From Vibrio nigripulchritudo ATCC 27043 (lineage in GTDB: Bacteria > Pseudomonadota > Gammaproteobacteria > Enterobacterales > Vibrionaceae), in contig NZ_AFWJ01000201.1 of assembly GCF_000222685.1 (NCBI RefSeq), positions 1-40,500 of the forward strand: a stretch of 40,500 nt of DNA, written 5' to 3'. This document shows positions 7,741 through 14,644 of the stretch, piece after piece. The notes under the pieces were generated by a model. It saw only the letters and a list, made by a program, of their open reading frames with translations, did not search any database and was not told the origin of the DNA. The position numbers and the translations under genes were made by a program. Positions within the stretch are counted from its first letter, which is position 1. Every line of letters begins with the position of its first letter.

Positions 7741-9018
7741 TTACGGGTAAAGCAGGTTAGGTAGCCACATAACCAGACCCGGCATAAAGGTGACGATCAG
7801 TAACACGACGACAAGGGGCACCAGAAACGGCATTGTGGCCACGACACAGCGTTCGAAGCTCAGTTTTGAAATACTGGATAAAACGTAAAGCACCACTCCG
7901 ACTGGGGGAGTCAGCAGGCTGATCATCAGAGTCAGCACCATGATGACACCAAAGTGAACTGGGTCGACTCCAAGCTGAGTAACCGTGGGCAGCATAACCG
8001 GGACAAGAATCGTCATGGCGGCAATGGTTTCCATAAAACAACCAATAACCAGCAAAAGGAGCAGAATAATACTGAGGATGACGTACTTATTCTCCGAGAG
8101 TGTCATTAGTCCATCAGCCATCGCAGTGGCGATATTGTGGTTGGTGAGTAGCCAGGCAAATATGGAAGCCGCTGCCACAACAAACAGCACCACCGCTGTT
8201 GTTTCGATGGATTTGAGTGATACAACCGCCAGACGTTTCAGGTTTAACGTCCTGTAGACACAAGAACCCAAGAACAGCGCCCATGCAACGGCAGCAATCG
8301 CGGCTTCTGTGGGTGTCAGGACTCCGGTAGTGATGCCCCCGACAACGATAATGGGAGTCAGCAGAGACAAAAATGCGCCTTTACTGCTTGATGCCACCCT
8401 TTTAAAAGAAAATGCACTGTCTACTGGGTAATTTCTGCGTTTTGCATACCAGGCGATCATCAGCATTAGCGCCACAGCCATCATCAGCCCCGGAATGAGC
8501 CCTGCGGCGAACAGCTTACCAATGGATGCTGACGCCAGAACGCCGTAAATCACCATAGGTAAGGACGGGGGAATAATAGGTCCGATTGTGGAAGACGCAG
8601 CGGTAATACCAACAGAAAACTCGGTGTCGTAACCCGCTTCGCGCATTGCTTTCAGCTCAATAGCTCCAAGCCCGCCAGCGTCTGCAACCGCAGCGCCGGA
8701 CATGCCCGCAAACACCACGCTTCCGCCGACATTGACATGACCTAAACCACCCGGCAACCAGCCAACAATGGACTTCGCAAAATCAAAGATACGATTGGTT
8801 ATTCCAGCCGAATTCATCAGGTTTCCAGCAAGAATAAAGAAGGGCACCGCCAACAGCGGGAAGCTATCAACACCACTGACCATACGATGGAGCACCACCA
8901 TGCTCGGCAGGCTGTCGTCGACCAAAATAAACAGCAAGGATGCGCCTGCCAGTGATACCGCCACAGGCAAACCAATAAAGATAAAGACCGCTGCGGCAAT
9001 AAAGAGAACGGCAATCAT
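7741..9018 (-). CDS. dctM: TRAP transporter large permease subunit DctM
   Basis: This 425-aa protein has about twelve hydrophobic helices and is the ion-coupled transport subunit of a tripartite TRAP system. Characteristic motifs are VDSFPLLAVPFFILAGNLMN near residue 50, the GMSGAAVADAGGLGAIE segment, the STIGPIIPPSLPMVIYG segment, and the C-terminal TPPVGVVLYV. Length and motif order fit the DctM/YiaN/SiaM family. Its start overlaps the dctQ stop by four bases (ATGA), so the two membrane subunits are translationally coupled. The neighbouring kduI and kduD suggest the cargo is a uronate or unsaturated uronide. Confidence 0.93.
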   Translation of the reverse strand: MIAVLFIAAAVFIFIGLPVAVSLAGASLLFILVDDSLPSMVVLHRMVSGVDSFPLLAVPFFILAGNLMNSAGITNRIFDFAKSIVGWLPGGLGHVNVGGSVVFAGMSGAAVADAGGLGAIELKAMREAGYDTEFSVGITAASSTIGPIIPPSLPMVIYGVLASASIGKLFAAGLIPGLMMAVALMLMIAWYAKRRNYPVDSAFSFKRVASSSKGAFLSLLTPIIVVGGITTGVLTPTEAAIAAVAWALFLGSCVYRTLNLKRLAVVSLKSIETTAVVLFVVAAASIFAWLLTNHNIATAMADGLMTLSENKYVILSIILLLLLVIGCFMETIAAMTILVPVMLPTVTQLGVDPVHFGVIMVLTLMISLLTPPVGVVLYVLSSISKLSFERCVVATMPFLVPLVVVLLIVTFMPGLVMWLPNLLYP

Positions 9019-9644
9019 GACTGACCTCCTGGTGAACGATCTTCGTTGCTTTTAAGCCGTTTTAGCGACTGGTAAAGCTCAATGATGAGCATGGCAACGA
9101 AAGACAGAGCGACCGCCCGGTAGATAACACTTCTGGATAAATCGATAGCCATCAGCTTCTGGAATTTCATCGCTTCCGCGACCGTTAGACAGAGGTAAAC
9201 CGCAAAGGCGAAAAACACTGACTGCAATATCGAGCTAATCCAGACCATCTTTTTCTGATGAGAGACAGCAAGCTTGGAAACAAAAAACTGGACACTGATG
9301 TGTGCCTGCCTTTTAAGGGCGAGTGCAGAACCAAAGAATGTAAGAATAATCAGAATATTTCTTGCGATTTCCTCCGTCCAGACAGCCGAGTCATTGAGAA
9401 AATATCGGGTAAAAAACTGGTAAAACACTACAAACGCCAAGACCCAGAAGGCGAATATACAAAACCACTCCAGTATTCCTATATCTCGCCACGCGAAGTT
9501 CTTATCTTCGTCTTCGATAAACCCGCTTTTTTCCTCTGCTTGCTGAATGCCGGGCTGTTGTTCACCTGCTGTAGCTTTTGAACTCATTTCTTCGTTACCT
9601 GACCGGTAAGTTTGAGAGGCGACCGCATCCTTTACTTCTAACAT
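9015..9644 (-). CDS. dctQ: TRAP transporter small permease subunit DctQ
   Basis: This 209-aa protein carries an unusually long hydrophilic N-terminus (about residues 1-55, rich in E, Q and D) before the four helices of the DctQ fold. The family motif is visible in VFYQFFTRYFLNDSAVWTEE, which precedes ARNILIILTFFGSALALKR. AGGAGG immediately upstream of the ATG at 9644 supports the long form rather than the internal ATG about 19 codons on. The N-terminal extension is longer than usual for the family. It works with DctM in the inner membrane. Confidence 0.9.
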   Translation of the reverse strand: MLEVKDAVASQTYRSGNEEMSSKATAGEQQPGIQQAEEKSGFIEDEDKNFAWRDIGILEWFCIFAFWVLAFVVFYQFFTRYFLNDSAVWTEEIARNILIILTFFGSALALKRQAHISVQFFVSKLAVSHQKKMVWISSILQSVFFAFAVYLCLTVAEAMKFQKLMAIDLSRSVIYRAVALSFVAMLIIELYQSLKRLKSNEDRSPGGQS

Positions 9645-9669
9645 TTCACCCTCCTATGGGTTACAGAAA

Positions 9670-9698
9670 GGTTCGCGTGTAAACTCCACGGGCGAACC
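9670..9698 (-). repeat. intercistronic stem-loop between dctP and dctQ
   Basis: GGTTCGCGTG (9670-9679) pairs with CACG (9687-9690) and GCGAACC (9692-9698), giving an eleven-base interrupted stem with a seven-base loop. On the minus strand it follows the dctP stop codon by 15 bases. It would suit differential expression of the binding protein over the membrane subunits. Confidence 0.7.
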
Positions 9699-9713
9699 AG
9701 ACTGAAATTGATA

Positions 9714-10709
9714 TTAAAGTTCCTGGAATCGCTTGTAGACATCTTCTGACCATGAAGCATGTTTACCGTTATGAACGGTCATCGCTGCTTTACGGAATGC
9801 CTTGCGGTCAATTTCTGTATTGATGTTTACGCCCTGAGCAACAAACCAGGCGACAAGTTCTTTTTCCGATTTCTGGATGTCGTTACTTGCCCCTGCCGCA
9901 GCTTCTACAAACACTTCTTTAAACATGGCTCGGTCGCTGTCAGACAGCTTGTTCCAGGTAGGTCCACCAACCACCGTTACCAGGCTGTCGATAATGTGCC
10001 CCGTCAGATTGATGTACTTTTGCACCTCATAGAACTTTTTGGCTTTGATGGTTGGGAGTGGGTTTTCCTGTCCGTCAACAACGCCTTGTGACAGCGCCAA
10101 GTAAACTTCAGAAAACGCAATAGGCGTGGCATTTGCCTCCACTGAATCCGTAAACATTTGGAAAAGCGGAGCGGGTGGAACGCGCAACTTCATGTCCTTC
10201 ATGTCTGCGGGTTTATAAACAGGTTTATTGGAAGTCACCATCCGCTGACCGTAATAAGTTAGTGATTGAATGTTGTGACCAGTGACCGACCGATAACCAT
10301 CACTCAGCTCGGAAAAAAGCGGGCTGCTGGCATAAGCATTGAAGTGATCAAAGTCGCGCAGCATAAATGGAGCGCTGGGGATCGCAAGCGGACCATATGA
10401 CCGGCCCACAAACGTCGAGCCAGTATAAATAATATCAATGGTGCCCAAGCTCAATGATTCGTTGATCTCATTTTCTTTCCCTAAAGACGCAGCAGGAAAA
10501 ACCTGAACCTCGTATTTTCCGTTACTTCGTTTCCCGATTTGCTCCGCTGCCCATTCAGCCCATTTGTGATAGGGAGTAGACGTTTCATATACGTGTGCCC
10601 ATTTGAGCTTTTCGCCTGAAATCGCTACTGGAGAAAACAAACCAGATAGTGCGAAAGATGCAACTGTGAAGCTTACTGCTGCGCGTTTGAGCCAATTCCT
10701 TCTGTCCAT
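9714..10709 (-). CDS. dctP: TRAP transporter solute-binding protein DctP
   Basis: This 331-aa periplasmic receptor belongs to the DctP/SiaP family. Motifs include LKWAHVYETSTPYHKWAEWAAEQ, FPAASLGKENEINESLSLGTID, LRVPPAPLFQMFTDSVEANATPIAFSEVYLALSQG (quoted here only as a region near the middle) and VVDGQENPLPTI, where the family's carboxylate-binding Arg is expected in the LRVPP segment. The N-terminus DRRNWLKRA resembles a twin-arginine (RRxFLK-like) signal, with a hydrophobic stretch after it. AAGGAG precedes the ATG. It is the first gene of the operon, so the promoter lies in the region shared with the divergent GntR gene. A uronate-containing ligand is inferred from kduI/kduD. Confidence 0.92.
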   Translation of the reverse strand: MDRRNWLKRAAVSFTVASFALSGLFSPVAISGEKLKWAHVYETSTPYHKWAEWAAEQIGKRSNGKYEVQVFPAASLGKENEINESLSLGTIDIIYTGSTFVGRSYGPLAIPSAPFMLRDFDHFNAYASSPLFSELSDGYRSVTGHNIQSLTYYGQRMVTSNKPVYKPADMKDMKLRVPPAPLFQMFTDSVEANATPIAFSEVYLALSQGVVDGQENPLPTIKAKKFYEVQKYINLTGHIIDSLVTVVGGPTWNKLSDSDRAMFKEVFVEAAAGASNDIQKSEKELVAWFVAQGVNINTEIDRKAFRKAAMTVHNGKHASWSEDVYKRFQEL

Positions 10710-11186
10710 TGTACGCTCCTTGGATTAGGTGTTTTTTGGTTGCTTTTTGATTTGAATGTATATGCGTTGTCATTCTTTCGGTTAAAAATTAACACATGTA
10801 TGTCATCATACAAGTTGTTTTTTTAACCAACTTTTGCCATGCTTTATATGAGTAAAGTTGCTTATTTTGGAATGTTTTCGAGAATCAACCTTATGAAAAT
10901 TATGGTTTTGTGGGGTCGAGATAAATTGATAATCAGGGCATAAAATTCAGAAATTGATTTTTTGTATTGTGCGCAATGTCAATAATTATTATTTTTGAGA
11001 CATAGAGAGATGGGAAATTTATCTCTTTTAATAGACGAGTACGCTCATATTGGTTTTTAATCGAAGTTGTTTATTTCTATGAAATTGAATTAGGATGATA
11101 TTGCCAGATGCGTATAAAAAAGATTTAAAAGAGTGTCATACAGCCTTAAATGGAACAATTAATGTCGGTGTAGACGGTTCAGAAAT
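10710..11186. other. divergent regulatory region between dctP and the FadR-type regulator
   Basis: This AT-rich stretch of 477 bases has no gene I can support. It must hold the promoters for the minus-strand TRAP-kdu operon and the plus-strand regulator. A TGTATG-TCAT-CATACA palindrome sits at 10797-10812, about 90 bases upstream of dctP, and a related half-site TGTCATACAG lies at about 11133-11142 near the regulator gene. Confidence 0.6.
10797..10812. promoter_or_regulatory. candidate GntR/FadR-type operator upstream of dctP
   Basis: TGTATG (10797-10802), four central bases, then CATACA (10807-10812) form a perfect 6-4-6 inverted repeat. The divergent FadR-family gene next door makes its product the natural candidate to bind it. 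Binding is inferred. Confidence 0.45.
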
Positions 11187-11888
11187 ATGTTAGGAAAAAG
11201 AAAAACACTAGCGTCTCAACTTATTGAGAAAATAAAGAAAAATATTATTGATGGTGTTCTGTCTCCCGGAGATAAATTGCCATCAGAACAGAGCCTGATT
11301 AATCAATATGGTGTCAGTCGAACGGTTGTGCGTGAAGCGATTGCCGGATTAAGAGCCGATGGAATGGTGGTGACACGTCAGGGCATTGGTGCATTCGTTA
11401 CAGAAAACCCAGTGAGTAAGCTGGAGCTTTTTAATCCTAAGACATTGAAAGACATACTTCATGTGCTTGATCTTCGGTTGTGTCTGGAAACAAAAGCCGC
11501 TCAACTTGCTGCCGAGTATCGCACCGAATCTCAGTTAGAAAAAATCGCAGATGCGTTGGATGCGTTTAAAAATGCAGAATACGATTACAGCGAAGTTTCC
11601 ATTGCTGATTTTCAATTTCACATCGCCATTGCTGAAGCCTCTGGCAACCCTTATTTCCTTAAATTGCTAGAGCATCTGGGACCCCAGATTATTCCTCATT
11701 CGAGGATAGATCTTTATCAATTACCTGATGACGAAGCGGACTTTCTTGATCGCGTATATCTGGAACATAAAGCAATGTATGAATGTATTGCACAAAGGGA
11801 TATAGAAAATGCAGGTAAAACAATGGCTGCCCATTTAGAAAAAGGAATTTCCAGATATAAAAAACTGGATTCTGAATCCAGTCGCTAG
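11187..11888 (+). CDS. FadR-family (GntR) transcriptional regulator with FCD domain
   Basis: This 233-aa protein has an N-terminal winged helix (about 8-75) with the GntR signature LSPGDKLPSEQSL and VSRTVVREAIAGLRADGMV, followed by an all-helical FCD ligand-binding domain (about 90-220). Candidate metal-site residues are seen in ADFQFHIAIAEASGNPYF and in the late MAAHL segment. FadR-type regulators with FCD domains commonly sense uronates or related acids (UxuR, ExuR and similar). It is divergent from the TRAP-kdu operon and upstream of the lyase genes, so it probably represses both in the absence of a uronate-derived inducer. The ATG at 11187 has only a weak ribosome binding site. Confidence 0.85.
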   Translation: MLGKRKTLASQLIEKIKKNIIDGVLSPGDKLPSEQSLINQYGVSRTVVREAIAGLRADGMVVTRQGIGAFVTENPVSKLELFNPKTLKDILHVLDLRLCLETKAAQLAAEYRTESQLEKIADALDAFKNAEYDYSEVSIADFQFHIAIAEASGNPYFLKLLEHLGPQIIPHSRIDLYQLPDDEADFLDRVYLEHKAMYECIAQRDIENAGKTMAAHLEKGISRYKKLDSESSR

Positions 11889-11956
11889 TTAAGCAACTTT
11901 ACTCATTTAATAAAATATTACTCTTCTATCTCGTTTCTCAGACTTATTATTTTTGA

Positions 11957-11972
11957 TGTGATTAATATCTCA
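11957..11972 (+). promoter_or_regulatory. candidate CRP-cAMP site
   Basis: TGTGA-TTAATA-TCTCA matches the CRP consensus TGTGA-N6-TCACA with one mismatch. It lies about 230 bases upstream of the lyase gene, where catabolite control of a polysaccharide enzyme would be expected. It has not been scored against a matrix. Confidence 0.4.
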
Positions 11973-12156
11973 AAAAGGATGGTTTTTACACTGGTTTATA
12001 TTGACAATATGATCATTTAGTAATTTAAAATTGTCCTGCGTTGTTCATTCTTTGTCGACAACTTTAATGCTTTTTTTAGTTGTTTAAGTGGTAATCGACA
12101 AAGAAGAATAGTTATTTTTAGCTGCTTTATTGTCGGTTACTTTTCGATATTTCTTT

Positions 12157-12178
12157 GGTTCAGTTTATTAACTGGATC
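12157..12178 (+). promoter_or_regulatory. imperfect inverted repeat just upstream of the lyase gene
   Basis: GGTTCAGTT (12157-12165), four bases, then AACTGGATC (12170-12178) pair at seven of nine positions, with the inner five perfect. It ends 22 bases before the lyase start codon. It could be an operator or a weak leader hairpin. Confidence 0.35.
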
Positions 12179-12200
12179 AATTGATTGAGAGGTAACAACA

Positions 12201-14594
12201 ATGCTCACCTCAACATGGCAAGTAAGCTATACCAGGTTTACAGCAGGCGCGTTATGTTCCGCCTGTCTGGTGTTTGCCAATGCACTTAATGCATCCCCAG
12301 TATCAAACGACTACGATTTTGTCGTCACGGAAGACGGCACATACATCTGGTTTATTGATGAACGAGCTCGAATTAACAATGGGGTTCTGTATACGTCCTA
12401 TGTGAAGATTGATGGCTACACGGGTATGTCCACGCTGGATCTGGAGTCAGGTTCCAGGATCGGTGACGACATCGATCTCAGTAGCTTTCAGCAAGCTGAC
12501 GACCACAATAATGGCGCCATTCTTCCATTACAAAATGGGAAAATGATGTCGCTTTACACTCTTCATGATGCAAGGCGAACACAATACTATCGGGTTTCTA
12601 ACACTTCTCTGCCACTGACCCTTGAAGATTGGGGAGACGAGAAAACCTATCCCATTCCGGGTTCTGCAACCTACAACAATGCGTATCAGCTCTCTGCTGA
12701 AAACGGCAAAATCTATAACTTCTTTCGAGTAGGTGCGCGCGACCCTTATTACGTCACCTTCGACGCTAATGGTGACAACCCCACTGAAGCGAAACATTTT
12801 ATTCAGAACGGCAACCAATGGTGGGACAGAGCTTACGCAAAATATGCGTCGAATGGCGTTGATCGCATCGATTTTTTCTTTACGGACGGTCACCCAACCC
12901 AAAAACGGACCAGCCTATACCACCTCTACATTAAAAACGGAAAAACCTACAAAACCGATGGCACTCTGATCGGAAATCTGGTCGATGCACCATTTGTGGT
13001 GTCTGACGGAACGGTCGTGTATCAGCAAGGTGAAGACGGTACCAACCGCTCTCCGTGGAACCACGAAGTTCGCTACGACGCATCCGGAAATCCGGTACTT
13101 CTTTACAGCCATCAGCAAGACAAAAATACCATCGATTACTACATGGCGGTTTGGGACGACACTGCGAATCAGTGGAACAAGATATGGGTGGCAGACGCGG
13201 GAGATTCACTAATCCCTCAGGCGATGACTGCGCCAGATGGAACGCGATTTGGCGGTTCTCAGATTGACTATGCCGGGGGCATCACGCTTAACCCATATAA
13301 TTCTTCTGAACTTTTTATTTCCACCAATGTGAACCCAACAACGGGTTTAGATACAAGCAAGTTTGAAATCTACAAAGGATCGTTCAATGGGTCTGGCTTC
13401 ACATGGGAAGCACTGACTTCGGATTCTCCAGACAATAACTACCGACCGTTTGTCCCCTTTGGTGCCTCAAATTCCAGCGAACAGGTAGTGATCTGGTTTA
13501 CCGGAAAGTATGAGTCTTTCGTGAACGGCTATAAGAACCTACAGAGCACGGGCGAACGTTATTATTTCAAAGGCTACGATTCGAAAATTGTCGGTAAATA
13601 CATTAGCAGACAAGGTTCATACATCGCGGGCACATGCCGTGCGGTAGAAGTAAGCCCGTCGAACTCAAATACAACTTCATATGGTGGCAGTCAGGATCAG
13701 GGAAGTGCAACATTCAGCGGTAATGGCATAACCCTAACAGGGAACAGCTGGAAGGCGATTGATATCGACTACCGGGTAACACCAAACACCACAGTTTCCT
13801 TTGAATTTAAATCGGATACTCAGGGTGAAGAGCACGCCATTGGGTTTGATAATAACCTGTCGGTCAGCAATCACCTGCGAGCACGTTTATATGGCACACA
13901 AAAAGACGCCAATATTGAAGGCAGGTTCGATACCTATCACACCAGTGGAGCGTTTGCCCGTTACATAGCGCCGCTCGGAAAAGCCATCGCCAATCAGCCA
14001 TTTAATGCCAATTATCTGGTATTAAACGCAGACGACGACGCGAACGCTCAGGGCGATTCTACCTTCCGAAATATCACTCTGTTTGAAGACTACAGCGACA
14101 TCTATTTCAGTCGCAATCAAGTTGATGTTTACGACCCGAATCAGGGAGATGGTGGAACATTCACGGTTTCTCCTGACGGCAGCACATTGTCAATCAGCGA
14201 CAACGGCTGGCGGGTAGTTGAACTCCCTTATGACATCACACCAAATACCGTTATCACATTTGAGTTCAAGAGTGCTCAGCAAGGCGAGTTTCATGGCATT
14301 GCGATGGACAGAGATTTAGTCCTGAACAATGGTGAAACCCGGTTTTCTCTCTACGGAACTCAAGCCGATCCGAGTTCAAACGAATCCTACAAAAACTACG
14401 ACGGCAGCGGAGAGTTCCAGCACTTCACGATTCCTGTCGGTCAACATGCTTCGGCTGAAAACACCAAGTACTTAGTTCTGATTGCTGACCATGACAATGG
14501 TGAAAAGAACGGCGAGTCGGTTTTCCGCAATGTACGTGTGTTTGACGATGCAAACGGAAACCAGATTGATGACCGATGCGACCCGGCACTATAG
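12201..14594 (+). CDS. secreted ulvan-lyase-like polysaccharide lyase (BNR_4/PL25-PL24 type) with two C-terminal modules
   Basis: This 797-aa protein has a signal peptide (cleavage expected near ALNA-SP, about residue 31). Residues about 35-465 read as a BNR_4-type seven-bladed beta-propeller. His102 in ADDHNNGAI and His122 in YTLHDARR are 20 residues apart, the spacing I recall for the catalytic histidine pair of PL25 ulvan lyases (21 in PL24). Further candidate active-site residues are Tyr172, Arg180 and His241. Residues about 485-630 and 640-783 are two copies of one beta-rich module (shared pattern W-x5-Y-x-[VI]-T-P-N-T, FEFKS, LYGTQ, LVL, FRN), probably carbohydrate-binding. Cys479 and Cys793 flank the modules. 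It would cut uronate-containing sulfated polymer by beta-elimination. Substrate is inferred from family and neighbours. Confidence 0.8.
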   Translation: MLTSTWQVSYTRFTAGALCSACLVFANALNASPVSNDYDFVVTEDGTYIWFIDERARINNGVLYTSYVKIDGYTGMSTLDLESGSRIGDDIDLSSFQQADDHNNGAILPLQNGKMMSLYTLHDARRTQYYRVSNTSLPLTLEDWGDEKTYPIPGSATYNNAYQLSAENGKIYNFFRVGARDPYYVTFDANGDNPTEAKHFIQNGNQWWDRAYAKYASNGVDRIDFFFTDGHPTQKRTSLYHLYIKNGKTYKTDGTLIGNLVDAPFVVSDGTVVYQQGEDGTNRSPWNHEVRYDASGNPVLLYSHQQDKNTIDYYMAVWDDTANQWNKIWVADAGDSLIPQAMTAPDGTRFGGSQIDYAGGITLNPYNSSELFISTNVNPTTGLDTSKFEIYKGSFNGSGFTWEALTSDSPDNNYRPFVPFGASNSSEQVVIWFTGKYESFVNGYKNLQSTGERYYFKGYDSKIVGKYISRQGSYIAGTCRAVEVSPSNSNTTSYGGSQDQGSATFSGNGITLTGNSWKAIDIDYRVTPNTTVSFEFKSDTQGEEHAIGFDNNLSVSNHLRARLYGTQKDANIEGRFDTYHTSGAFARYIAPLGKAIANQPFNANYLVLNADDDANAQGDSTFRNITLFEDYSDIYFSRNQVDVYDPNQGDGGTFTVSPDGSTLSISDNGWRVVELPYDITPNTVITFEFKSAQQGEFHGIAMDRDLVLNNGETRFSLYGTQADPSSNESYKNYDGSGEFQHFTIPVGQHASAENTKYLVLIADHDNGEKNGESVFRNVRVFDDANGNQIDDRCDPAL

Positions 14595-14644
14595 GTCAAA
14601 GCGTAAGGTTTAATCATCATCCTTTTTAACTAAGGACAGTTAAA

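Larger units (their letters stand above)
11889..12200 (+). other. upstream region of the lyase gene
   Basis: This 312-base AT-rich region contains no gene. It holds a CRP-like site (11957-11972), the palindrome TTGTCGACAA (12053-12062), and an imperfect 9-4-9 inverted repeat (12157-12178) close to the lyase start. The ribosome binding site GAGAGG lies about eight bases before the ATG at 12201. I see no clear terminator for the regulator gene. Confidence 0.5.

Noticed and set aside
8768-9055. ORFs opposite the TRAP, ABC and kef genes
   Set aside because: They are antisense shadows of well-identified genes, with no ribosome sites or family features.
12053-12084. TTGTCGACAA palindrome and ACAACT...AGTTGT repeat as a terminator for the FadR-type gene
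   Set aside because: The stem is short with a long T-containing loop and no proper tail; it is not convincing as a terminator or operator.
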